Below, in pieces: positions 58,003 to 64,000 of a stretch of 64,000 bases of DNA. How positions within the stretch are numbered: position 1 is the stretch's first letter; each line of letters begins with the position of its first letter. The translations under genes and the position numbers were made by a program. Source of the DNA: Cyclobacteriaceae bacterium (GTDB lineage: Bacteria; Bacteroidota; Bacteroidia; Cytophagales; Cyclobacteriaceae); contig JAPZUF010000010.1 of NCBI GenBank assembly GCA_027533395.1, forward strand, positions 1 through 64,000, written 5' to 3'. A model generated the notes under the pieces. That model had not been told where the DNA came from. It saw only the letters and a program-made list of their open reading frames with translations, and ran no database searches.

Positions 58003-58284
58003 ATGAAAACGGATTGGCAAGTAGAAGTGGAAACAGAAGTGCTCGAAATAACCGAGCAAACGGACATCATGGATTTGGTGGTTTTCAATGATGATTACAA
58101 CACCTTCGACCATGTAATTGCAACGTTAATTAAAGTTTGTAAACATAGCCCCGAACAGGCAGAACAATGCACCTTGCTCATTCATTACAAAGGTAAATGT
58201 GCTGTTAAATCAGGATCCTTTGAATTTTTAAAGCCTATGCGCGATGCTATTTGTGAAGCTGGCATTGATGCTAAAATTGTGTAA
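58003..58284 (+). CDS. clpS: ClpS, adaptor of the ClpAP protease
   Basis: 93 residues. The ClpS signature is seen at VVFNDDYNTFDHVIATLIKV, CKHSPEQAEQCTLLIHYKGK and CAVKSGSFEFLKPMRDAICE. It delivers N-degron substrates to ClpA. The start follows a perfect -7 element by 4 bases, so its mRNA may be leaderless. Next gene recR starts 5 bases after its stop. Length is normal. Confidence 0.95.
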   Translation: MKTDWQVEVETEVLEITEQTDIMDLVVFNDDYNTFDHVIATLIKVCKHSPEQAEQCTLLIHYKGKCAVKSGSFEFLKPMRDAICEAGIDAKIV

Positions 58285-58289
58285 CCAAC

Positions 58290-58898
58290 ATGGAGTATCC
58301 TTCTAAATTGATTGAAGAAGCCGTTAACCAGGTTTCTAAATTACCGGGCATCGGCAAAAAATCTGCTCTGCGCATTGTGCTTCAATTAATCAAAGAGAAA
58401 AAGGAAAATACTTTCGCCTTAACCGAAGCACTCACCAAACTCAGAAGCAATATTCAATACTGTAAACATTGCCATGTAATTGCCGATCATTCAGAATGTA
58501 GCATTTGTACAGGCATAAGACGAGATAAGTCTTTGCTTTGCATTGTGGAAGACACTAAAGATGTAATGGCCATAGAGAATACTGGCCAATACACAGGTTT
58601 GTACCACGTATTGAAAGGTGTAATCTCTCCGCTGCAAGGCATTGGCCCGGCAGAGTTAACCATCGATAGTTTGATTGAGCGCGTAAGCAAAACAGATTCC
58701 ATCATCAAAGAAATTATTCTTGCCTTAAGCCCAACAATGGAAGGTGATACGACCTCTTTCTATCTGCATAAAAAATTAAAAGAGTTCCCCATAAAAATTT
58801 CTGTTATATCACGCGGCATACCCATTGGTGGCGATTTAGAATATGCTGATGAGATTACACTAGGCAGAAGCATTTCTGCCCGAACTTTATTCTCTTAG
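58290..58898 (+). CDS. recR: Recombination mediator protein RecR
   Basis: 202 residues, normal length. N-terminal HhH (LPGIGKKSALRIVLQLIKEK), C4 zinc finger Cys58, Cys61, Cys70, Cys73 (YCKHCHVIADHSECSIC), and a Toprim domain (LCIVEDTKDVMAIENTGQYT; SPTMEGDTTSFYLHKKL; ISRGIPIGGDLEYADEITLG). RecR works with RecF/RecO to load RecA on gapped DNA. It follows clpS by 5 bases. Confidence 0.97.
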   Translation: MEYPSKLIEEAVNQVSKLPGIGKKSALRIVLQLIKEKKENTFALTEALTKLRSNIQYCKHCHVIADHSECSICTGIRRDKSLLCIVEDTKDVMAIENTGQYTGLYHVLKGVISPLQGIGPAELTIDSLIERVSKTDSIIKEIILALSPTMEGDTTSFYLHKKLKEFPIKISVISRGIPIGGDLEYADEITLGRSISARTLFS

Positions 58899-58958
58899 TT
58901 ACGCTTTGTTTTTTTTACTTCCGATAACAATTTTTACCTTTCGATTTCAATCACTACT

Positions 58959-60155
58959 ATGCAAAAGTTATCTAACCGAATCGAAGCCATTCAGGAATCT
59001 GCAACCTTGGCTATGGCCGCAAAAGCACGCGAGTTCAAATCAAGAGGTATTGATGTTATTAATTTAAGTTTAGGTGAGCCAGATTTTAAAACGCCTCAAC
59101 ACATCTGCGAAGCAGCCAAACAAGCCATCGATTCAGGAAATTATTTTACTTATCCGCCAGTTGCCGGTTATCAAGACTTACGGGAAGCCTTAGCTGCCAA
59201 ATACAACAAAGAAAATAACGTACCTTATAAGGCCGAAAACATTGTTGTATCAAACGGTGCTAAACAATCTATTGCTAACGCGATGTTGGCGTTGCTAAAC
59301 CCCGGTGATGAAGTGGTTGTGTTTTCTCCTTATTGGGTAAGTTACGATGCCTTGGTTCGCTTGGCAGAAGCCACACCTGTTCTAGTACATGGCTCTATCG
59401 ACAACGATTTTAAAGTTACGGCACAACAATTAGCACAAGCCATTACATCAAAAACAAAAGCCATTATATTTTCATCGCCTTGTAATCCTACGGGTTCGGT
59501 TTTTTCTAAAGCTGAATTAAAAGCGATTGCTGATGTAGTTTTACAATATCCTCATCTCTTAGTAATTGCAGATGAAATTTACGAACACATCAACTTTACC
59601 GGAGACCAAACCAGTATCGCTTCTTTTCCTGGTATGTTTGAAAGAACTATAACTGTTAATGGTTTCGCTAAAGGATATGCCATGACGGGCTGGCGCGTGG
59701 GTTATATCGCTGCGCCTAAATGGATTGCTGATGGATGCAACAAAGTGCAAGGACAAATTACTTCTGCCAATTCTTCTATTGCGCAACGCGCTGCTTTGGC
59801 TGCCATTACTGGCGACCAACAACCCACTTTAAAAATGGTTGATGCTTACAAAGAAAGAAGAGAAATTGTTTTTCAACTATTGAAATATATACCTGGAGTT
59901 AAAGCCAATTATCCTGAAGGTGCGTTTTACTTTTTCCCTGATGTTAGTGCATTCTTCGGAAAATCTTTTGAAGGAAAAAAAATAAACAATGCAGATGAAC
60001 TTTGTTTGTATCTATTAGAACAAGCACATGTTTCATTGGTAAGTGGTGGTGCTTTTGGCGACCCTAACTGCATTCGTTTATCTTACGCTGCCTCCGAAAA
60101 AGATTTACGCGAAGCCATGAAACGAATGAAGCATGCTTTAACCCAGCTTCAGTAA
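58959..60155 (+). CDS. PLP-dependent aminotransferase, aspartate aminotransferase-like
   Basis: 398 residues of the class I fold. MQKLSNRIEAIQESATLAMA at the N-terminus, LGEPDFKTPQHICEAAKQAI, IFSSPCNPTGSVFSKAELK, ADEIYEHINFTGDQTSIASF, and the Schiff-base lysine Lys238 in VNGFAKGYAMTGWRVGYIAA; FGDPNCIRLSYAASEKDL near the C-terminus. Aspartate + 2-oxoglutarate transamination is the usual activity; broader substrate range is common. It ends 2 bases before the convergent gene. Confidence 0.95.
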   Translation: MQKLSNRIEAIQESATLAMAAKAREFKSRGIDVINLSLGEPDFKTPQHICEAAKQAIDSGNYFTYPPVAGYQDLREALAAKYNKENNVPYKAENIVVSNGAKQSIANAMLALLNPGDEVVVFSPYWVSYDALVRLAEATPVLVHGSIDNDFKVTAQQLAQAITSKTKAIIFSSPCNPTGSVFSKAELKAIADVVLQYPHLLVIADEIYEHINFTGDQTSIASFPGMFERTITVNGFAKGYAMTGWRVGYIAAPKWIADGCNKVQGQITSANSSIAQRAALAAITGDQQPTLKMVDAYKERREIVFQLLKYIPGVKANYPEGAFYFFPDVSAFFGKSFEGKKINNADELCLYLLEQAHVSLVSGGAFGDPNCIRLSYAASEKDLREAMKRMKHALTQLQ

Positions 60156-60157
60156 TT

Positions 60158-61378
60158 TTAAAATTCTTCGAATTGTTTTTCTAACGGACCTGATTTTTCT
60201 AAATCAGAAATGATTTGTTGATCAAGTGGTGTTCGTTTGATAACATTATAATCTTCCCAGAATTTTTTGTTGTAGGTATAGTTTTGGTATTGCAAACCAT
60301 ACTTCTTCATGCTTTCTGTGCTGCTGATTCTTTCATTGGTGGGTATTTCAATTTCATTAATCAGTAGTTGCTGATATAATTCTGTTTCAAACTTTAAGTC
60401 GTTTGTCTTTTCATCATGCCAACTGATAAGGGTTCGCATGCGCAAGTTGTTTACAAACATTTTGCCAGCGTATTTTTTGTATTCAATCGTTTTTTCGATG
60501 CCCATAAAACGACTTACCAAACCTTTTTTCTTATCTAATATTTCATTTTCTTTTCCTGAAGTATAATCTAATCGGATGATAGCAAAATCTGTTTTATCGA
60601 TGTAAAGCGTTAAATGATAATTGCCGGTGTAATCCACCACATAAATTTCGTGTTCGTTATAATAAGAATCGGGCTGGCGCACTAATACACTAAACAGTTT
60701 TTCGCGTGCTTCTATTTGTCTGTATCGAATGTTGTTGTTCAACAATAAATCTTCCAACAAATTATCTTGATCAAAGTAGGTGGTAAACTTGCTTTCGTAA
60801 CCAAGGCTTTGTCGCAGTTCAATCAGCTTTACTCTTTCTCTTAGTTTGTTTTTGTTGCGTGGTTCTTTGCTGTCTTCATCGTAAATTTTAACAGCTCCTT
60901 CCAATAAAGAAATGTATCTGCCTCCTACTTTTTTTATATCTCTGTAGAATGCATCGGTGATGTATGGTTCTTGTGGCAGGTTGCCATTAAGTTTTTGCAA
61001 GGCAATGCGCACTACATCTCCACCGGTTAAGGAATCTTTAATGGTTATCTCTTCTAACAATATACTGGAACGATTCATCTCGATGAGTAGCTCGTTTCTT
61101 TTTTCGAAAGACCAAATGGGCGCCTCGAAGTTGGCATAACCCAACATGCTGATGACTACAATTTCGTTGGCATAGCTGGCAGGAATATGAAAATCGAATT
61201 GGCCTTGTAAGTTGGCAACTGTTCCTAATGATTTTCCTTTAATACCAATTGATGCAAAGGGCAGCGCTTCTCCGCTTATTTTATCTTTGATTGTGCCTGT
61301 TAATGTAATGTTTTGCGCAGCTGCTTGTGTAACAAAAGCAAAAATGAATACTAACCAAAAACAATGTCGACTTTCCAT
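60158..61378 (-). CDS. Secreted protein with carboxypeptidase-regulatory-like domain
   Basis: 406 residues. Signal peptide MESRHCFWLVFIFAFVTQAA. Residues 24-110 form a CarboxypepD_reg-like domain (ITLTGTIKDKISGEALPFAS, IGIKGKSLGTVANLQGQFDF). The rest is beta/alpha with YHLTLYIDKTDFAIIRLDYT, LVSRFMGIEKTIEYKKYAGK and FETELYQQLLINEIEIPTNE. Similar N-terminal domains occur in TonB-dependent transporters, but the barrel is absent. Likely an envelope protein; function unknown. Common in Bacteroidota. Confidence 0.88.
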   Translation of the reverse strand: MESRHCFWLVFIFAFVTQAAAQNITLTGTIKDKISGEALPFASIGIKGKSLGTVANLQGQFDFHIPASYANEIVVISMLGYANFEAPIWSFEKRNELLIEMNRSSILLEEITIKDSLTGGDVVRIALQKLNGNLPQEPYITDAFYRDIKKVGGRYISLLEGAVKIYDEDSKEPRNKNKLRERVKLIELRQSLGYESKFTTYFDQDNLLEDLLLNNNIRYRQIEAREKLFSVLVRQPDSYYNEHEIYVVDYTGNYHLTLYIDKTDFAIIRLDYTSGKENEILDKKKGLVSRFMGIEKTIEYKKYAGKMFVNNLRMRTLISWHDEKTNDLKFETELYQQLLINEIEIPTNERISSTESMKKYGLQYQNYTYNKKFWEDYNVIKRTPLDQQIISDLEKSGPLEKQFEEF

Positions 61379-61514
61379 CGGTTAAATATGAGCAAACATC
61401 GATGTTTTACTGAAATGCTTGCGATAAACTCCGTTTAAGGGCGTTTAACGGTTAAATCCAAACATTAAGCGCAGTTTGCTTTTTCTGCCGTAAATTTACT
61501 AAGAACTTCACACA

Positions 61515-62645
61515 TTGAATTTTATTGATAACATACCCGGCATTTGGAAACGAGCATACTTGCTTTTATGCTTGTGGTATGCGCTTAATTTCAGTGTAAG
61601 TACCATTCTTCAATATCGTTTTGAAACACCACACACTTTTATTTTTTGGAATGCTTTGTATTTGTTCGAAGCACTTTGTGTTTTGATCGTGCTCATTTTT
61701 ATCTATGCCCGATTTTTATTTCGCTTTAACATTTACATACAAGTTACAGGACATATTGCTGGCGCGATGTTGTATTTCTTCATCATGGGTACGCTTTCTT
61801 ATTATCTGGAAGATTATGTAGAAGGCTATGTTTACTATGACCAATGGAAGGATCATTTAATCGGTTTATTAAAATGGGAAGGTGTGGATTTTCATAATCA
61901 ATATGTTGTTACCCTCGCGGTGTTCTACATCATTCAATACTTTTATAATGTGCAGAAAAAAGAACAGGAAAAGAGTGAGTTAACTTTGAAGAACAGAGAA
62001 ATGCAGTTGTCTTTGTTGAAGTCGCAAATCAATCCACACTTTTTGTTTAATACGTTAAACTCTATAAACACCTTAGTAGGTTCGAGCAAAGAGCAAGCAC
62101 GCAAAGTAATTACACAACTCTCGGATATTTTTCGGTATGCGCTCGATTCGCATGGCGACCAAAATGTTAAGCTTTTACAAGAGTTAGATTTTATCGATAA
62201 CTACATGCGCATACAACAAGTGCGTTTTGGCGAGCGATTAAAATTTGTGAAGGAAGTGGATGTGTCTTGCTTGGGTGTGTTAATTCCTCCTATGATTCTG
62301 CAACCTTTAGTGGAAAACTCTGTGAAGTATGGCATTGCCCCTAAAGATGAAGGCGGCACCATTAAACTTACAGTAAAGCGTTTACAAGATGTTATTTATT
62401 TTGAAGTACAAGATGATGGATTGGGAAGCAAAGCCAAACAAGTTTTAGATGGCATTACGCAGCCTGGCACCGGTGTTGGTTTAAAAAATACTGATCAGCG
62501 ATTGAGAAGTATTTTTGGTAATTCGGCAGGATTGAAAATTCACTCCAGCGATTTAGGCTATACGGTTAGCTTTTATCTACCTGCTTCTACTCCCACTACC
62601 GAAACCATAGAAATTATTCAAGAAGAATTAACCAAAGCCGTATGA
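61515..62645 (+). CDS. LytS-type sensor histidine kinase
   Basis: 376 residues from TTG at 61515. Four hydrophobic helices in the first 150 residues (LLLCLWYALNFSVSTILQYR, FIFWNALYLFEALCVLIVLI). His175 in QINPHFLFNTLNSINTLVGS is the LytS/YehU-type phosphorylated histidine; the C-terminal ATPase has LQPLVENSVKYGIAPKDEGG and GLGSKAKQVLDGITQPGTGV. Its gene overlaps the downstream response regulator by 4 bases (ATGA). The two form a LytSR-like pair. Confidence 0.92.
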   Translation: MNFIDNIPGIWKRAYLLLCLWYALNFSVSTILQYRFETPHTFIFWNALYLFEALCVLIVLIFIYARFLFRFNIYIQVTGHIAGAMLYFFIMGTLSYYLEDYVEGYVYYDQWKDHLIGLLKWEGVDFHNQYVVTLAVFYIIQYFYNVQKKEQEKSELTLKNREMQLSLLKSQINPHFLFNTLNSINTLVGSSKEQARKVITQLSDIFRYALDSHGDQNVKLLQELDFIDNYMRIQQVRFGERLKFVKEVDVSCLGVLIPPMILQPLVENSVKYGIAPKDEGGTIKLTVKRLQDVIYFEVQDDGLGSKAKQVLDGITQPGTGVGLKNTDQRLRSIFGNSAGLKIHSSDLGYTVSFYLPASTPTTETIEIIQEELTKAV

Positions 62646-63382
62646 GCATAACGTGTTTAATAATTGATGATGAGCCCCTCGCCCGCGATTTAGTGCGCGA
62701 ATTTTTAGAACAACACAACGATTTAAAATTAATAGGCGAATGCAGCAAAGGAAGTGAGGCCGTAGAAAAAATTGATTCGCTTAGGCCCGATTTAATTTTC
62801 TTAGATGTGCAAATGCCGGGCATGACTGGCTTTGATGTGTTGGATAAAATTGAACACGACCCTTTCGTGATTTTTACCACGGCTTATGATCAATATGCAA
62901 TTAAAGCTTTCGAAAAAAATGCAGTTGATTATTTATTAAAGCCCATCGACCAAGAGAGATTTAAACTGGCTGTTGATCGCGCACTTGCACGCATGAACAG
63001 CGAAAACAATGTGGGCGAATTATTACGCAGCATTAAAACAGAAAATAAAACAAGCTACGACTCGCACATCTTCGTTCAGAAATCTGAAAAGTTAATTAAC
63101 CTACCAGTGGAGGAAATTGAGCATTTAGAAGCGAGCGGAGATTACACCATACTTACAACGAAGAACGATCAGTTTGTTAGCTCATCTGGTATTGGTAAGC
63201 TAGAGGAAATTTTAAACCCTGAAATTTTTATTCGCGTGCACCGCAGCACGATCATCAACATTAATTCATTAAAGGAGATTGAAAAACATTTTAATGGAGG
63301 CATGGTGGTAAAGATGAACAACGGAAAAACTTTTCCGGTAAGCAGAACCTATGCAAAGTTGATTCGGAAGAAGGTGGTTTGA
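62642..63382 (+). CDS. LytTR response regulator
   Basis: 246 residues. Receiver domain with Asp9, Asp10, phosphoacceptor Asp55 (DLIFLDVQMPGMTGFDVLDK) and Lys100 (DYLLKPID). LytTR DNA-binding domain from about residue 145 (IFVQKSEKLINLPVEEIEHL, EASGDYTILTTKNDQFVSSS, FIRVHRSTIININSLKEIEK). It is phosphorylated by the upstream kinase and binds promoters. Confidence 0.95.
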   Translation: MSITCLIIDDEPLARDLVREFLEQHNDLKLIGECSKGSEAVEKIDSLRPDLIFLDVQMPGMTGFDVLDKIEHDPFVIFTTAYDQYAIKAFEKNAVDYLLKPIDQERFKLAVDRALARMNSENNVGELLRSIKTENKTSYDSHIFVQKSEKLINLPVEEIEHLEASGDYTILTTKNDQFVSSSGIGKLEEILNPEIFIRVHRSTIININSLKEIEKHFNGGMVVKMNNGKTFPVSRTYAKLIRKKVV

Positions 63383-63756
63383 TTTTAAGTTATGGGTTGT
63401 TGGATAATAGTTGTTTGTTGTTGGAAGATGGTTGTTTGTTGTTCGATGCCAATGGCTGGGCATTAGGCTTGATTTCCGTTGAGCCCTGTCAGGTGTTATC
63501 ACCTGACTGTAATTTGTTAATCATCTAATTTTGTATTGGCACACGTGCGCCAACTGGGGATATGGAAATGAAGAAGCATTATAAATGCTAATTACATGCT
63601 TCCTTGTTACAAACGAGGACGAGTGAAGATTGCAGATATCTTAGAAACTCAGTGTTATCAGTTAAATTGTAAATGGGTCTGTTTATAATAAAAGACAGTG
63701 TACATTTTGAGGACTTTTTTAACTTAGTAAACTTTTCTTAGGTTAAGTTTCTTAGG
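63383..63756. other. 374-base intergenic region with repeats and palindrome
   Basis: No intact gene. GTTGTTTGTTGTT repeats occur at 63408-63422 and 63430-63443. A palindrome GTCAGGTG-TTAT-CACCTGAC lies at 63488-63507. The stretch 63600-63660 (TTGTTACAAACGAGGACGAG) has an unexplained similarity to the gap near 20.4 kb, read leftward. Confidence 0.5.
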
Positions 63757-64000
63757 ATGTTAATAGCAAACAATAACAAATCTGTTTGGATCAAAGCTGG
63801 TTATGAAATTTTTGCCGCAGCAGGTCAAACTTCTTTAAAAGTAGAACCATTGGCAAAATCAATTAATAAAAGTAAATCATCCTTTTATCATTATTTCGCA
63901 GACATGGAGGTTTTTTCTACTATGTTGCTGGAGCATCATCTCACGCTGTGCTACCTTATGGCTGATCGCGAAAGAAAAGCAACATCCATCGATCCAGAAT
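63757..64000 (+). CDS. TetR-family transcriptional regulator, N-terminal part
   Basis: Read by translating to the window end. ATG at 63757 starts MLIANNNKSVWIKAGYEIFA, then AAGQTSLKVEPLAKSINKSK, then SSFYHYFADMEVFSTMLLEH. The pattern AxxxFxxxGxxxxxVxxLAxxxxxxKxxFYxYFxxxxxL is the TetR/AcrR HTH. The right edge cuts it at about residue 81. Target unknown. Confidence 0.85.
   Translation, partial: MLIANNNKSVWIKAGYEIFAAAGQTSLKVEPLAKSINKSKSSFYHYFADMEVFSTMLLEHHLTLCYLMADRERKATSIDPE

Noticed and set aside
1-64000. CRISPR arrays
   Set aside because: No regularly spaced direct repeats with unique spacers were seen; the short repeats found (37.57-37.61 kb, 53.95-53.99 kb, 63.4 kb) are operators, arm sites or simple repeats, and no cas genes other than the Cas4-like nuclease are present.

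Overview
The window looks like chromosome of a low-GC member of the Bacteroidota, probably a Cytophagales relative. The reasons are: TAnnTTTG-type promoter boxes (before clpS and before the tRNA), a Bacteroidota-type tyrosine integrase, a protein with an N-terminal carboxypeptidase-regulatory-like domain, a LytS/LytTR pair, and large secreted RHS/YD-repeat proteins beside a 'tail fiber'-style secreted protein. No 16S or other marker is present, so this is inference from gene content.

Layout. (1) 1-7.8 kb, minus strand: a secreted surface-protein cluster of a tail-fiber-like protein, a 1335-residue RHS-N-terminal/PKD-like protein, and a DUF6443/YD-repeat protein cut by the left edge. (2) 8.2-54.1 kb: an integrated element whose right end abuts a tRNA-Ser(UGA) gene, with a tyrosine integrase just inside. 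I could not find its left end. It has three parts. A minus-strand virion/lysis-like operon (8.9-20.0 kb) has peptidoglycan enzymes, many small single-TM proteins, two beta-rich capsid-like proteins, a transglutaminase-like protein and a spike/fiber-like protein, but no terminase, portal or tail genes. That fits a tailless, membrane-containing phage better than a tailed one. A plus-strand module (45.2-52.0 kb) has a giant methylase/strawberry-notch-type helicase, a RecA-like ATPase and a 3TM holin. Between them sit about 25 kb of defence and conflict genes.

(3) Defence cargo. One tightly packed minus-strand run (33.6-20.4 kb) encodes type I R-M (hsdR-hsdM-hsdS), a Septu-like AAA ATPase + HNH pair, then mcrB-mcrC and a small unknown gene. 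Next (37.5-33.9 kb) come a beta-grasp-like protein ending in Gly-Gly, a DUF4132 protein and a zinc-less E1/ThiF-like enzyme, which look like a ubiquitin-like conjugation cassette. A self-cleaving S24/LexA-type repressor (37.6-38.4 kb) is divergent from a plus-strand operon (38.5-45.0 kb): small HTH-like protein, ECF sigma factor, unknown 202-aa protein, Cas4/AddB-like Fe-S nuclease, long prokaryotic Argonaute with a complete DEDD tetrad, a helical 147-aa protein, and a HEIGH...ExxxD gluzincin-like metalloprotease. The Argonaute-nuclease-protease operon and the Ubl-DUF4132-E1 cassette are the best candidates for undescribed systems.

(4) 54.1-64 kb: ordinary host chromosome. It holds tRNA-Ser, a secreted Ig/cadherin-like protein, an alkyltransferase-like (ATL) protein, a Na+/solute symporter, clpS, recR, a PLP aminotransferase, a carboxypeptidase-regulatory-like protein, a LytS-type sensor kinase with a LytTR regulator, and a TetR-family gene cut by the right edge.
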